64,000 nt of DNA from Annona cherimola (Eukaryota; Streptophyta; Magnoliopsida; Magnoliales; Annonaceae), in the NCBI GenBank assembly GCA_030490835.1, contig CM059971.1, positions 125,272,564 through 125,336,563 on the forward strand, given 5' to 3'. This document shows positions 1 to 11,118 of this stretch, in pieces (the stretch's first letter is position 1; each line of letters opens with the position of its first letter). The translations under genes were made by a program, and so were the position numbers. The notes under the pieces were generated by a model. The model made no database searches. It was not told where the DNA came from and saw nothing but the letters and a program-made list of their open reading frames with translations.

Positions 1-391
1 AGGAGAGAGGAGTTGCCGGAAATGGAGGTTGTCAGAGAGAAAAGGGAAAAAACAGAGAGGATTTTGTCGCCGGAGGGGAAAAACAGAGAGGAGAAGGCGC
101 GGGAAAATGAGAGAGAAGAAGAGAGAAAGGGAAGAAGAGAAGAGATGCGGAAGTCGGACGGTCGCGCTCGCGGAGTCGACTTGCCCTAGGCGAAGTCGAC
201 TTCGGCCCCTCGGAGTCGACTTCGTTATTGAAGCGGAGTCGACTTCGCTCCTGTGGAGTCGACTTCGCTCCTGAAGCGGAGTCGACTTCACTTTCCCAAG
301 TCGACTTGGCCGAGTCGACTTGGCTCCCATGGAGTCGACTTGACCCATCAGTTTTGCCTTTTCAAATTTTGGTTTCTTTGTTTTATTTTTC
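1..391 (-). repeat. 3' noncoding part of the copia element with GTCGAC cluster
   Basis: This lies between the pol stop and the unseen 3' LTR. The left half is purine-rich (AGAGAGG-type) on the plus strand. From about 170 to 345 there are nine GTCGAC cores roughly every 14-24 bp, most as GAGTCGACTT. It does not resemble the ends or body of the LTR at 5329-7109 except in this motif, so the motif has spread to a second, non-LTR site of the element. The open frame that can be read at 29-274 shows nothing protein-like. Confidence 0.7.
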
Positions 392-3300
392 CTAATTTAG
401 CTCTATCATCCCCATATCATTCCTAATTTTATAAAATGATTCTTTGGCTAATGGTTTGGTAAAGATATCAGCAATTTGGTCTTCTGTTTTTACATATTCT
501 AGGCATACATCATGATTCTCAACATGCTCACGAATAAAGTGATGTCTTACATCAATATGTTTGGTTCTAGAATGCAAGACTGGATTTTTAGTCAAACAAA
601 TTGCACTTGTATTATCACATCTAATAGGAATATCAACATAATCAATACCATAGTCTTTCAACTGTTGTTTCATCCAAAGTAGTTGGGCACAACAACTACC
701 GGCGGCTATGTACTCGGCTTCCGCAGTAGATAGTGCAACACTTGTTTGTTTTCTTGAATGCCATGAAACTAGCATATGTCCAAGAAATTGACAAGTTCCA
801 CTGGTACTTTTTCTATCTACTTTATATCCGGCAAAGTCTGCATCCGAATAGCCGATTAGATCAAAGGTTGACCCCTTTGGATACCATAGTCCAAGGTTTG
901 TAGTTTTTATCAAATATTTAAAAATTCTTTTTACAGCAAGTAGGTGTGATTCTTTGGGACATGCTTGAAATCTAGAGCACATACAAACACTAAATAAGAT
1001 ATCGGGTCTAGAAGCAGTTAAATATAACAAGGATCCAATCATGCTTCTATAGAGCTTTTGATCGATACTTTTACCGTTTTCGTCCGTGTCGATCTTGATT
1101 GTAGAGCTCATTGGAGTGTTTGCCCCTTTGCTATTCTGCATTCCGAATCTCTTGAGCATTTCTTTGACATACTTGGACTGGTTCAAAAATATTCCTTCAC
1201 TTTGTTGCTTGATTTGCAGTCCAAGGAAGAAATTTAATTCTCCCATCATGCTCATTTCGAATTCACTCTGCATTATCTTAGAAAACTCTTGACAAAGTTT
1301 TTCGTCAGTAGCACCAAATATTATGTCATCCACATAAATTTGTACAATCAAAATATTTTTATTTTTGTACTTAATGAACAAAGTAGTGTCTACTTTCCCT
1401 CTTTGAAACTCATGATCAATCAAGAAACTATTTAACCTTTCGTACCAAGCTCTTGGTGCTTGTTTTAGTCCATATAACGCTTTGGTTAATTTATAAACAT
1501 ACTTTGATTGATCCTTTTCTTCAAAACCAGGGGGTTGTTCAACATATACTTCTTCATTCAAATAACCATTCAAAAATGCGCTTTTTACATCCATTTGAAA
1601 CAATTTGAAGTTCATATGAGAAGCAAATGCTAGTAGGATGCGTATGGCTTCTAATCTAGCCACGGGTGCATATGATTCTTCAAAATCAATTCCTTCTTCT
1701 TGGGAATACCCTTTGGCTACTAACCTTGCCTTGTTTCTAATTACAAGACCGCTTTCGTCTAATTTGTTCCTAAATACCCATTTTGTACCAATAACTGTAT
1801 GATTGTTTGGTCTAGGAACTAAATGCCATACATTGTTTCTTTCGAATTGATTTAGCTCTTCTTGCATTGAAATAACCCAATTTTCATCATTAAGAGCTTG
1901 TTCAATGGTGTTTGGTTCAATTTTTGATACAAACGCATATTGGCCATAAACGTTTTGTTTTGATCTTCTAGTTTTTACTCCTTCATATATGTTTCCAATA
2001 ACTTGTTCAATTGGATGGGCATTTTTAAATTTTAAATCAGTTGGAGGTTTGTAAGAGTCATTACTTTCACTTACCTCTTCCTCCTCTGGATTTTCTGGCT
2101 TGAGCTCGAGTTCCTTTGGTTGTTCTTTGCCTTTCGTCTCATCTGCATCACTTAGTTCATTCTCCTTTCTCGGAGTTTGGTTAAATTCATCAAATACAAC
2201 ATGTATGGATTCTTCTACAACTTGATTTCGTTTATTGAATACTCTATATGCTTTGCTATTTGATGAATAACCAAGGAATATAGCCTCATCACTTTTGGCA
2301 TCTAATTTTCCCAAATTGACTTTTCCATTGTTTAAAACATAACATGTACATCCAAAAACATGAAAATAAGATATGTTTGGTTTCCTTCCTTTCCAAAGTT
2401 CATATGGAGTCTTTTTCAAGATTGCTCGAATGGTAACACGATTCAAAACATGACAAGCTGTACTCACAGCTTCACCCCAAAATTTCTTGGATAGATTGTT
2501 CTCATTTAGCATAGTTCTAGCCATCTCTTGTATAGTTCTATTTTTCCTTTCAACTACTCCATTTTGTTGTGGAGTTCTTGGTGCAGAAAATGTGTGGTGA
2601 ATTCCTTTTCCATTACAAAATTCTATGAATCGTTTGTTTTCGAATTCGCCACCATGATCGCTTCTTATGGTCACAATAGTACTCTGTTTTTCATTTTGCA
2701 CCAAATTCACAAAAGTTGCAAACATAGAGAAGGCTTCATCTTTACTAGCTAAGAGAATTATCCAAGTGAATCTTGAAAAATCATCAACTATGACAAATAC
2801 ATATTTCTTTCCACCAATGGTTAGAATGTCGGATGGCCCGTATAGATCCATATGTAATAATTCAAGTGGCTTTGTGGTGGAAATTTCCTTTTTGGTAGAG
2901 AAAGGCATCTTGTGTTGTTTTGATAATTGACATGCCTTGCAAATTTTGTCTTTGTCATATTTCAACTTTGGTAATCCTTCTACCAAATTCTTTTTCCAAA
3001 GGGTCTTTATATTTCCCATGTTTACATGTCCAAGCCTTTTATGCCAAACCCATGGATCATTATCAATGGCCATAAGACATTGACCATTCAATTCATCAAG
3101 TGAAACCAAATAAACATTTCCATGTCGTTTACCACTAAACATGATATGTTCTCCATCAAATACATTACATATAGATGATTCAAACACAACTTTATATCCT
3201 TTATCACATAATTGGCTAATACTCATTAAATTGTGTTTGAGTCCTTCAACAAACAAAACATTTTCCATGCATGCATTTGAGGTACTAAGTATATTTCCTT

Positions 3301-3496
3301 TACCTTTAATTTTACCTTTTTCATTATTTCCAAAGGCAACCATTCCATCGTTGCAAGGCTTAAGTTTATGAAACAAACTTCTTTCACCGGTCATATGCCT
3401 TGAACAACCGCTATCCATGAACCATTCATTGTTTGCCTTTGCCTTAAAACATGTCTGAAAAAATAAGGAAATAAATCTTATCTTTTTGGTACCCAT
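392..3496 (-). CDS. pol: Copia pol polyprotein (protease, integrase, RT, RNase H)
   Basis: A 1034-residue frame. Aspartic protease motif [10 protein letters not shown] lies near residue 30. The gag-pre-integrase His/Cys zinc region (H-x3-GH ... CKACQ) covers about 150-195. The integrase core follows with its Asp, Asp and Glu in [14 protein letters not shown] and [13 protein letters not shown] includes the [11 protein letters not shown] motif and the catalytic YVDD near residue 720. The C-terminal RNase H has [18 protein letters not shown] and the terminal H-x4-H region. No internal stop is present, so the enzyme set looks complete. The first methionine is set only by the open frame; the true protein is probably made from gag-pol by frameshift or splicing. 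Confidence 0.93.
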   Translation of the reverse strand: MGTKKIRFISLFFQTCFKAKANNEWFMDSGCSRHMTGERSLFHKLKPCNDGMVAFGNNEKGKIKGKGNILSTSNACMENVLFVEGLKHNLMSISQLCDKGYKVVFESSICNVFDGEHIMFSGKRHGNVYLVSLDELNGQCLMAIDNDPWVWHKRLGHVNMGNIKTLWKKNLVEGLPKLKYDKDKICKACQLSKQHKMPFSTKKEISTTKPLELLHMDLYGPSDILTIGGKKYVFVIVDDFSRFTWIILLASKDEAFSMFATFVNLVQNEKQSTIVTIRSDHGGEFENKRFIEFCNGKGIHHTFSAPRTPQQNGVVERKNRTIQEMARTMLNENNLSKKFWGEAVSTACHVLNRVTIRAILKKTPYELWKGRKPNISYFHVFGCTCYVLNNGKVNLGKLDAKSDEAIFLGYSSNSKAYRVFNKRNQVVEESIHVVFDEFNQTPRKENELSDADETKGKEQPKELELKPENPEEEEVSESNDSYKPPTDLKFKNAHPIEQVIGNIYEGVKTRRSKQNVYGQYAFVSKIEPNTIEQALNDENWVISMQEELNQFERNNVWHLVPRPNNHTVIGTKWVFRNKLDESGLVIRNKARLVAKGYSQEEGIDFEESYAPVARLEAIRILLAFASHMNFKLFQMDVKSAFLNGYLNEEVYVEQPPGFEEKDQSKYVYKLTKALYGLKQAPRAWYERLNSFLIDHEFQRGKVDTTLFIKYKNKNILIVQIYVDDIIFGATDEKLCQEFSKIMQSEFEMSMMGELNFFLGLQIKQQSEGIFLNQSKYVKEMLKRFGMQNSKGANTPMSSTIKIDTDENGKSIDQKLYRSMIGSLLYLTASRPDILFSVCMCSRFQACPKESHLLAVKRIFKYLIKTTNLGLWYPKGSTFDLIGYSDADFAGYKVDRKSTSGTCQFLGHMLVSWHSRKQTSVALSTAEAEYIAAGSCCAQLLWMKQQLKDYGIDYVDIPIRCDNTSAICLTKNPVLHSRTKHIDVRHHFIREHVENHDVCLEYVKTEDQIADIFTKPLAKESFYKIRNDMGMIELN

Positions 3497-5280
3497 TTTA
3501 TGGGTCCATTTGGGTTAGTAATAGAATCTAATCTAAGTTGATCTAACTTTGAAAGCCCAAATCTTGTGTTTCTTGGAACCCAAACTAATTTAACACCATA
3601 GTCATATAGTTTCTTAAAATTACATTTGTAAGTTTTATGACCCATCTTATTGCAGAAATTACAAGCCAAAGGTAATCTTGGAGTAGGTCTCCAAGCATGC
3701 AAGGGTTCAATCATTGGTCTTCTAGTCCACTTAAAATTTTTCTTTTGTGGCTTGTATATAGATGTATTTTTAGTTTGATTTTTCTCAAGTATTTGTTCAT
3801 TTGATTTGCTACTTTCTCCTTGCTCAAATGTATGATACCCAAGACCTCTTTTATGTGTTTGGGTGGTCATATTCAGAAACATTTTAACATTTTCTCCTGG
3901 ATTAGAGAACTTAGCTAATGATTCATTTAATGATTTGTTCTCCATTTTCAGCAATTCAGTTTCATCTTTCAATTTGACTAATCTTTCTGCAAGTTTACCA
4001 TTTACAATTATTGTTGCATCACATTGTCTCTTCTTAATTGTAAACTTGCTTCCTAATTTCTTCATTTCTTCATATAATGAATCATATGCAGTTTGTAGTT
4101 CATCTAATTCAGTACATTTGAGGCATTCATGAGAGGAAGAATAACTTGAATTAGAAAGGGAGAGTTTGGAACTTACCTCTTCATTGCTTGTGTCTTTTGT
4201 TGAGGTAATTTGTTCTCCTTGCTCGATTTGTGCCATGCAGCAAATTCTTGCACATTCTTCCGCCTCTATGTCATCGGTTGAGAAGCTACTCGTCGTAGAT
4301 TCTTCATCATTTACGTACATGCCTCTTCCTTTGTATTTCTGGAATCTTCTATTGTTCCCTCGATCCTTTCTTTGTTCTTTTGCCTTGTTTTCTTCGGGAG
4401 TTGGACATTGAGCCTGCATATGTCCCGAACCGCCGCATCGGTAGCACTTGGTTGATTCTTTCTTCTTCTCTTGGGGAGTTCTTTCTTTGAAGCTTCTGAA
4501 ATTTTTGCCTTTCCTCACAAATTTTCTGAATCGTTTTGTGAGTAGAGCAATCTCGTTGTCATTTTGAGAAGAAGATGTGTCATCGGTGTCTTGTGCGGCT
4601 TTTAAGGCAATTGCTCTTTTGCCCCTGTGTTGATCTTCATTCCTTTTCTTAATTAGCTCATGTGACATAAGTGAGCTAATTAAGTTTTCAAGCTTCAGCG
4701 TGTTGAGGTCTTTGGCTTCTTCAATTGCAGTGATCTTTGGAGTCCATGATTCGGGTAGAGCTCTTAAAATCTTCATGACCTGCTCAGATTCAGATATTGC
4801 TTTTCCAAGACCTTTTAAAGCATTTGTAATCTTAGAGAATCTAGCAAACATTTCAGAAATATTTTCTGTTTCTAGCATTCTAAAGTTCTCTAGTTCTCCA
4901 ATCAAAATATTCCTTCTCGTCCCTTGGACTTGAGAAGTTCCTTCGTAGATAGAGATTAGTGTATCCCATATCTCTTTGGCGGTTAAGCAAGAGGATACTC
5001 TATCATACTCGGAAGCAGTGAGAGCACAAAATAAGGAGTTCATAGCTTTGGCATTGCTCTTCACTATTCTTACTTCCTCATCGGTCCATTTGGAAGCTCG
5101 TTCATCGGTAGGCAGTATTACTCCATCTTGGATAGCAATCCAAGAGTCCATATCGGTAGCCATGATGAGTTGCTTCATACGAAGCTTCCAATATCCAAAA
5201 TTGTTCCCATCAAACAATGGTGGCCTTGTAAAGGATTGACCTTCAGCAAATGCGGGAACGGAAGTAGATTGGGATGCCAT
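3478..5280 (-). CDS. gag: Copia gag polyprotein
   Basis: A 600-residue frame whose ATG lies 48 bp inside the LTR, just after the primer site. The N-terminal half matches the retrotransposon gag domains of plant copia elements (start with a RPPLFDG-type motif, then a helical capsid-like region to about residue 215). A first CCHC zinc knuckle ([14 protein letters not shown]) lies near residue 280 and a second ([14 protein letters not shown]) near residue 550. Between them is a long Ser/Glu-rich and coiled-coil-like stretch. The product packages the RNA in cytoplasmic particles. It ends at a TAA overlapping the upstream part of the pol frame by 19 bp; pol is in the -1 frame. Confidence 0.92.
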   Translation of the reverse strand: MASQSTSVPAFAEGQSFTRPPLFDGNNFGYWKLRMKQLIMATDMDSWIAIQDGVILPTDERASKWTDEEVRIVKSNAKAMNSLFCALTASEYDRVSSCLTAKEIWDTLISIYEGTSQVQGTRRNILIGELENFRMLETENISEMFARFSKITNALKGLGKAISESEQVMKILRALPESWTPKITAIEEAKDLNTLKLENLISSLMSHELIKKRNEDQHRGKRAIALKAAQDTDDTSSSQNDNEIALLTKRFRKFVRKGKNFRSFKERTPQEKKKESTKCYRCGGSGHMQAQCPTPEENKAKEQRKDRGNNRRFQKYKGRGMYVNDEESTTSSFSTDDIEAEECARICCMAQIEQGEQITSTKDTSNEEVSSKLSLSNSSYSSSHECLKCTELDELQTAYDSLYEEMKKLGSKFTIKKRQCDATIIVNGKLAERLVKLKDETELLKMENKSLNESLAKFSNPGENVKMFLNMTTQTHKRGLGYHTFEQGESSKSNEQILEKNQTKNTSIYKPQKKNFKWTRRPMIEPLHAWRPTPRLPLACNFCNKMGHKTYKCNFKKLYDYGVKLVWVPRNTRFGLSKLDQLRLDSITNPNGPIKWVPKR

Positions 5281-5311
5281 TTCAATAAGATCTCTTTGAT
5301 AAACTCAAAGA

Positions 5312-5326
5312 CCTGCTCTGATACCA
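5312..5326 (-). other. Primer binding site (tRNA-iMet type)
   Basis: On the minus strand TGGTATCAGAGCAGG follows the LTR end after two bases. This is the usual plant copia primer site complementary to the 3' end of initiator methionine tRNA. It fixes the element orientation and the inner LTR boundary. Confidence 0.93.
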
Positions 5327-5600
5327 CTTGTTGGTCCCGAGTTGATGGCCTAACCCAAGAGGGGAGGGGTGAATTGGGTTCTTAAAAATTTCTTCTTTAA
5401 ACTTAAAAATCTTAATCCCTTGAAAAAGTTAATCCCCTTTTTAAGCGAATGGAGAGCAAATAAGATAAAGCAGTAAAAATAAGTAGAACACAAGATTTAT
5501 AGTGGTTCGGGCAAACCTTCCCTACTCCACTCTTCCAAGCTCACACTCCGTTGTGACTTGGGTTCCACTATGTATTCCAAGAATACACTTAGAGTCACCG

Positions 5601-5740
5601 CTCTCTTCTAGATTCAAAGCTCTAGGGGGCATACACAACTAGAGCCACTTGCTCTCTTCTAGATTCAAAGCTCTAGGGGGCATACACAACTAGAGCCACT
5701 TGCTCTCTTCTAGATTCAAAGCTCTAGGGGGCATATATAT
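5601..5740. repeat. 51-bp direct repeat, about 2.7 copies, in LTR
   Basis: The unit beginning CTCTCTTCTAGATTCAAAGC starts at 5601, 5652 and 5703, so the period is 51 bp. The related solo LTR has only one copy at the equivalent place (46269 onward), so the expansion arose in this copy or its sublineage. Confidence 0.9.
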
Positions 5741-6081
5741 TCGCTTGCACAAGTAGGTGATGAGTCTCACTCCAATCACACCCTACTTTGCATACACTTG
5801 ATCTTAGCTACTCAAGCTAAATCAAGATTTATACAACCAAATAAAGAAATGAATAAAAACTACACTTTACAGATTTGTGTAGGCAGTTTTGAGCTCGAGG
5901 AAGAAATCAGTAATAGCTTGAATGATGATTGTTGAAGCAACTTGCAGTTTGAAGCTCTTTCTTCCTTTGAAACACTCAAATATGGAGAAAAGATATTTGA
6001 AAGTCTTTCTTGCACTTCTTTTCTTTCTTTGATCTTTTGAGTAGTGTCTCCTTTTTTTTTCTCACGTTCATTTGAATGTCC

Positions 6082-6088
6082 TTTTATA
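6082..6088 (-). promoter_or_regulatory. LTR TATA box
   Basis: On the minus strand the text reads CTATAAAAGGACATTC. It lies between the palindrome array (U3) and the part of the LTR shared with the solo copy, and the solo LTR has a TATAAATA at the matching place (46637-46644). Transcription of the element would start about 30 bp further left. Confidence 0.65.
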
Positions 6089-6169
6089 GATTGAGGAAAA
6101 TATGAACGTTGTAGAAGTAGTTGGCGTGCAATAAATGAACTTTAACGTTCGAAAATTTGACCGTTATAC

Positions 6170-6985
6170 CCAAGTCGAAGATGGAGTCGACTTGGCTTGC
6201 GACTTGGTAACCCAAGTCGCATCTGGAGTCGACTTCGTCTGCGACTCCAGTTCCTCCAATATCCCAAGTCTGAGTTTTAGTCGACTTGGTTTCAGACTTC
6301 GACTCAAGTCGAATCTGAAGTCGACTTAGCCTGCGACTTGGCTCGGGTTTTGCTGAAGCTGCTTTGTTCTTCAAGATTCGGCTTGATCCTTGCAAAGCTT
6401 TTGAGCTGTTAGAGTCCTTGCATGATATATGCTTGTTCCTCGCTTAGTCTTGGACTCACTTGGTCTCCATAACTTGGGTGTTGCCTTATTTGAATAAGCT
6501 TGAACATTTGCCTTGGCTTGATAGACTTGATTTGAACATTGAATATGAATCTTAGCTTTGATCTTCAAGAATCTTAATTTGTTTCTTTGTGAATGAACTT
6601 TTCATTTCATTTGGGTTTGAAAAAGTTCAGTATGATCCTTGGAATAAACTTGAAACTTCAATCTTCAAGTCTAAAATCCTCAAGTCGAAGTTGGAGTCGA
6701 CCTTGTCTGCGACTTGACCCAAGTCGCACCTGGAGTCGACTTCGTTTGCGACTTGGGCAGCTTCGTGTCCCCAAAATCAACCCTGGACATTTTCTTTTGT
6801 TTGAAGTCGATGCTGGAGTCGACTTCGTCTGCGACTTGACTTCCCAAGTCGCAAGTGGAGTCGACTTGACCTGCGACTTCACCTGTTGCGCTTTTGGGAT
6901 TCATTCTTAAGTCGATATTTGAGTCGACTTTGGGATCGACTTCACCCAAGTCGAAGTCCAAGTCGACTTGAAGATCGACTTGACC
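6170..6985. repeat. Array of nested GTCGAC palindromes in LTR U3
   Basis: About ten GTCGAC cores occur here, nearly all as (G/A)AGTCGACTT. Many sit inside a larger inverted repeat of about 38 bp: AAGTCGCA on the left, AGTCGACTT in the middle, TGCGACTT on the right. Clear units lie near 6211-6245, 6720-6755, 6800-6835 and 6843-6880, with more diverged ones at 6905-6990. In element orientation the array is just upstream of the TATA box, where LTR enhancers are expected. That regulatory role is inference. Confidence 0.85.
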
Positions 6986-7109
6986 TCTTTGCTTTCCTTA
7001 AACATTTATCAAACCCATTAGTACCTTTTATATACTCAAATTAGTTCTTGTTAATCATCGAAACTCAAGATTTGGTCAATTTTTATTGTTTTAAACATTG
7101 TTTCCAACA

Positions 7110-7677
7110 GGAGGAACAAGAAGACTATTTTAAAGGCATATTTATCTTAAGATAAAACTTTTTAAAAACTTTTCAATCTAAAATTTTCATTCTCTATCAT
7201 ATTTTTTTACATTTTTTACAGCTACTCGTATAATTAAAGTATTTGTATTAAATTTATTTTCTTTATTTCTTATCGTTATCTTTTTATTTTTCACATGTAG
7301 GATGAAAATATATTGAAAAGAGATAAAAATATATTTAAAATGAATAAAAATATTGAAAATGAATGAAGATCGATGGAGAATACATAAAAGATGCGTTAAA
7401 AAATTTAGCTTCTCATCCTCCAAAATTTCAGAAACTTTTATTTCAAAATTTTTATCCTCGGCTTTTACTGGCTCGTCGCTGGCGTGCCCGGGCGTCACAT
7501 CGTTATGTTTTTTTGGGTATCGTTTCCCGAATCCCCATCCCATGAAGCTCAGTCGCCAGTCAATAAAGTCGTGGGTTTTTTCTCCGATGCAGTAACTACC
7601 AGATTTGACCTACTACTTGGACATACCTGCTAAAATTTTAAAATGTTAATATATCTGCTGCATTTAAATTTAATTAA
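7110..7677. other. Intergenic, no gene recognised
   Basis: The flank just right of the LTR. 7148-7290 resembles the interior of the Tourist-like family A MITEs (AAAACTTTTCAATC-type arm) but has no matching right end. 7360-7560 is slightly richer in G+C and can be read as short frames on both strands; none matches a family I know. Confidence 0.5.
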
Positions 7678-7968
7678 GAGCATGTTTGTTTTTAACAAAA
7701 AATTTTCTAATTAAAACTTTTTAATTTAAAATTTTTTACTTATTATAACTATCATATTTTAAAATTATTTTTCGCATATTTTTATACAATTATTTTATTT
7801 TTTAATCATTTCCACTTAGTTACCCATACAACTAATGTGTTTATTTTAATTTTATTCTCTTTATGTATCATCATTATTCCTATTATATCACTTAATTTTC
7901 TATCAAGTTAATAATTTTTACGTTAAAAATATTTTATCTAAAAGTTTTATTATTTCTCAAACACACCC
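7678..7968. mobile_element. Tourist-like MITE, family A (291 bp)
   Basis: The left end GAGCATGTTTG and right end CAAACACACCC are inverted relative to each other, flanked on both sides by TAA (7675-7677 and 7969-7971). A 3-bp TAA/TTA target duplication with GRGTGTGTTTGG-type ends is typical of PIF/Harbinger-derived MITEs. No coding capacity. Confidence 0.82.
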
Positions 7969-8370
7969 TAATGTTGTAGTAACTAGTCTGCCACATGATG
8001 TTGGGCATCCGTGGTTCAATTCTCTTCGGCAACAGCGCAGGTGAAGCAAAAGTGTGGTGACACTGCAGCATTTGGAGCTTAATTGGAATACGAATTGAGA
8101 TGATGTAATCTATGAATACCCATAAAAAGTTAATGGTAGTCTAGTTAAAAAATTTTAAATATCTAAAATACTCCCAATATAAAATAATAAAATATAAATA
8201 AAATGAAAGGAAAATGAAATTAGATATTTCTAAATTTAAAGCTATGAGTTTATATTATTAATTTCACATTTTAGCTAACTATTTCTACGTTTATAACATA
8301 ATGGGTGTTTTTAAAATTAAATACAAACATAATATAATTTTTAAAATTTTTTTAAATATATTTAATATTA

Positions 8371-8643
8371 GAGTATTTGGAAAGTGATAAAATTTTTAAT
8401 GAAAAATTTTTGGTATAAAAGTTTTCAAAATTAAAAAAAATGATGTAATATGGTAGTTATAATAATAAGAACTAAAGAAAATAAAATTAAAATAAATAAA
8501 TTAGATATATGGATAATTATATAGAAAAAATTAAAAGTAAGATAATTGTGTAAGAAGAAGTGAATAATTAATTAAAAATAAGATAGTTGCAAAAAGTAAA
8601 AAAATTTAGATTGAAATTTTTTTTTAGGTAAATAAACACCATC
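8371..8643. mobile_element. Tourist-like MITE, family A (273 bp)
   Basis: Starts GAGTATTTGG, ends AAACACCATC, and is flanked by TTA at 8368-8370 and 8644-8646. The interior shares the arms seen at 7678-7968 in the opposite orientation (AAGTGATAAAATTTTTAATG ... GATGTAATATGG). Confidence 0.8.
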
Positions 8644-9544
8644 TTAGGATCAAATGTAATGAGTATATTTGAAAAAAATTCATATTTATAAATAGAGATT
8701 TTACAAAGTCAATCGCACGTTATTTTTTTAGGTAGAGGTGTTTCACCTCCATGGTAGGCAAACACCAATGCTAAGTGCTAACTATGGCCACGAATGCCAT
8801 TACATAATGAAGGAAAATTTTTAATAACACCATATATAAGAACTGCAAATACAATCTATCAAAGAAAAAGAAACAAAAAACTCTCACACTACCTAAATAG
8901 GAGGAAAGTCGAATTTACGACCAGCCAACAATGGATCAATATAAGTTACCACCATACATATACATGATGGTGACCGTGTGGTAGGTTTTCAAGTCGATGT
9001 TCTCTCCCTTTTATTATAATATCATCTACATATTTAGTATTTTAAAATTTATTTGATATTTTATTTTAACTTTTTGAAAATAAATTAAAAGGGAGTGCAT
9101 TATTAAAAGTTTGTTGGATTAGAGAAATAGAAGTAATTGATGCCATAAGCGTGGGATAGGGAGCATCTCATTGAATGGATGTAATGAACATTAGATCACT
9201 TTTTACCTTTTCAATATTATTTTATGTAATTTCTTATTTTTAATATACAACAATTTTCTTTTTCCTTCTCTAATGTTAATTTTTTATTCTCAATACAATT
9301 TCCTTATTTTCATAATATATAATAATCACTTTTTTTTCCAATCTCCTTCTCTAGCTTTAGTATTATTTCATGCTTCTAGCGAATTTACACGGGCCATTTA
9401 CAAATGTCCACCTATTCCGAAGATAAAGTACGATGAAAAAGGATGTATTATTTTCTGCATGTACTTGACATTAAAAAAATCATTAATTTAAAGTTTTTTA
9501 CTCTTCACTACCACTTTATTTTTTAATCGTTTATTTACATCTTT
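8644..9544. other. Intergenic, no gene recognised
   Basis: AT-rich sequence with a less AT-rich island at about 8700-8980 (starting GTAGAGGTGTTTCACCTCC, a short perfect inverted repeat GGAGGTGAAA-type around 8735-8750). I see no domain, splice pattern or known repeat end. Confidence 0.4.
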
Positions 9545-9950
9545 ATATGAGGTATGATTATATATAATATATTGTATATGTGCTTAAGTTACAATATTTA
9601 TTATTTATTTTATTTTTATTTCTTTTTTCTTTGTAAACTTAATTTGCTAAATGTATTTAACCTACGTACCAAGCTTTGTCGTTTTACAATTCACTTACAT
9701 ATCTATTTTTTATTTTTAAAAATTGAGTTTTTTAAGGGGTGAAAAATGACCTATATGTCCTTAAAGTTGATGATTTTCAAAAATAAAAAAAATAAATATT
9801 CTAAAATGTAAAAACTTGGTATATAAATTAAATGCATTTAGCAAAACAAGTTCACGAAGAAAAACCAAAAAATGAAACAAAATAGAATGAAAAATCAATA
9901 TTATAACTTAAACATTTATACAATATATTGTATATAATCACGCCTCATAT
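9545..9950. mobile_element. Foldback element, family D
   Basis: The two ends are long inverted repeats: GATTATATATAATATATTGT on the left and TACAATATATTGTATATAAT on the right, each followed inward by a copy of an arm containing TGTATTTAA ... AAG(C/T)TTTGTC. The centre contains GGGGTGAAAAATGACCTATA. The whole could fold into a single hairpin. The same arms and centre recur at 31705-32125 and 51125-51570. Confidence 0.75.
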
Positions 9951-10108
9951 ATAAATTCTTTTCTTTTCAATTATATCACCGCAACTATCGATATAATTAC
10001 CTATCTATTTTAAATTTATTATTTTCTACTTATTATTGCCTTTATTATATCACGTTACTTCTCCTATTTTAAAAAGTTTTAAGCTTAAAACTTTTTTCAA
10101 AAATTTTA

Positions 10109-10328
10109 GCAAATGTCAAATACATGCCAAAACTAAAACTTTTCTCTTTGAAACTTTTCACTTTACAATTATTGTATTTTTTATCTTTTTTTTTTACAAT
10201 TATTTATACAGGTGTGGTATCTATTTTAATCTTATTCTTTTTATTGTTTATCGTTATTTCTATCATATCACATCATTTAATGTCATTTAAAAAAATTTCG
10301 ATAGAAATTTATTAAATACTAAACACTC
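10109..10328. mobile_element. Tourist-like MITE, family A (about 220 bp)
   Basis: The interior is the family A arm (CTTTTCACTTTACAATTATT ... ATTTCTATCATATCACATCA). The right end AAACACTC is followed by TTA (10329-10331), and TTA precedes the inferred left end (10106-10108). The left terminus is diverged, so that boundary is less sure. Confidence 0.65.
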
Positions 10329-10349
10329 TTAGATTAACGAGCTTCTTCT

Positions 10350-10530
10350 ATATACCAACCTTGGGCAGTGCAGTTGGTTCAGCCATGGACAGGAATCCTA
10401 TACCATGTGAGAGTTTTTATCTCCCCTTGTTCAATTTCCATTGATTTAGGGGTATTATGATTTCCTCCATAATGTGAAGGTTTATAGGAGAATTCTCTCC
10501 ACAGTGGGAGGGTCGTAAATGTGATTGATT
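10350..10530 (+). repeat. SINE-like tRNA-derived repeat, candidate
   Basis: The stretch GGCAGTGCAGTTGGTTCAGC followed about 45 bp later by GAGAGTTTTTATCTCCCC resembles the spaced A and B boxes of a tRNA-derived SINE, with a diverged B box. The downstream body has the GAATTCTCTCCACAGTGGGA stretch. No target duplication or tail was found, so the call rests only on the box-like pattern. Confidence 0.35.
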
Positions 10531-10858
10531 ATGATCTCCACAAGGACCTGTCCAACATGGAAGCGCATTCACGCCTACACGGCTACACTGACGTACGGCT
10601 ACACTGACGTGGGCAAGGCACGTCCATCGACTGCCCTAATCTACTTCCGTCGCGTTCAATTACAAGATACTCTCCAGTCTCCACTGCCACGCTTACTTGT
10701 GACAATACTGGCAGAAAAGAAATATTTCTTCTTACAATCCGAGCCACTCCTTTTATTGCTGTTATATGGTAATGACCGACCTATTTGGCCCAACACTCAA
10801 ATCTCTGTTCGTGGCGTGTTTTGTCGTTTTTTATGAGTTCAAAAAATTTAAGGAATGT
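10531..10858. other. Intergenic, no gene recognised
   Basis: Contains a 16-bp tandem duplication CGGCTACACTGACGT(A/G) at about 10577-10608. An open frame runs through 10525-10836 but has no recognisable domain or codon pattern. Confidence 0.4.
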
Positions 10859-11118
10859 GTCGGTGTGTTTGGTGTGAGCATTAATGCATCACGTCTGCAC
10901 GCATCCTGATATTCATCATTTCATAACTAATTATTTTATTTTTTTATTTTTATTTCTATATTTTAATTATTTTTTCCTATGAACTACTTTCTAACAAATC
11001 TATTTATTTCAATTTTACCCTTATTATTTTATATCAAACACACAATTTTTAAAATATTTTATTTTCTATTCCCACCAAATACTATATTTCTCACTACTTT
11101 CATATTCCCAAACATCCT
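10859..11118. mobile_element. MITE-like element
   Basis: Left end GGTGTGTTTGGTG and right end TTCCCAAACATCC are inverted relative to each other, with an AT-rich interior (TATTTCTATATTTTAATTAT). It resembles family A in its ends, but I could not see a clear flanking TAA/TTA. Confidence 0.55.

Larger units (their letters stand above)
1..7109 (-). mobile_element. Ty1/copia LTR retrotransposon, 3' LTR outside window
   Basis: In element order on the minus strand there is an LTR (7109-5329), a tRNA-iMet type primer binding site, a gag frame, a pol frame in the order protease-integrase-RT-RNase H (the copia order), and a 3' noncoding stretch running off the left edge. The second LTR and the left target-site duplication are therefore not visible. 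The C-terminal RNase H region and the 1.8 kb LTR recall the SIRE/Maximus group of plant copia elements, but that lineage call is tentative. The coding frames are long and undamaged apart from a frame change between gag and pol, which suggests a fairly recent insertion. A solo LTR of the same family lies at 45993-47800 in the same orientation. Confidence 0.93.
5329..7109 (-). repeat. 5' LTR of the copia element (1781 bp)
   Basis: On the plus strand it starts TGTTGGTCCCGAG and ends TTTCCAACA, giving the TG...CA ends and a 6-bp terminal inverted repeat TGTTGG/CCAACA. The primer binding site abuts the 5329 end, so the element reads leftward and U3 is at the 7109 side. Contents in element order are a GTCGAC palindrome array (about 6985-6170), a TATA box near 6082, then R-U5 with a triplicated 51-bp unit. 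It aligns by eye with the solo LTR at 45993-47800, for instance in the shared stretch ACTCCACTCTTCCAAGCTCA. Confidence 0.93.

Noticed and set aside
29..274. Short open frame, Arg/Glu-rich
   Set aside because: It is a reading of purine tracts and GTCGAC repeats in the 3' noncoding region of the copia element.
6084..6961. Several short frames on both strands
   Set aside because: They are translations of the GTCGAC palindrome array in the LTR, so both strands look open and repetitive.
7187..7543. 118-residue frame on the minus strand
   Set aside because: No domain, mixed composition, and half of it is an AT-rich MITE arm.
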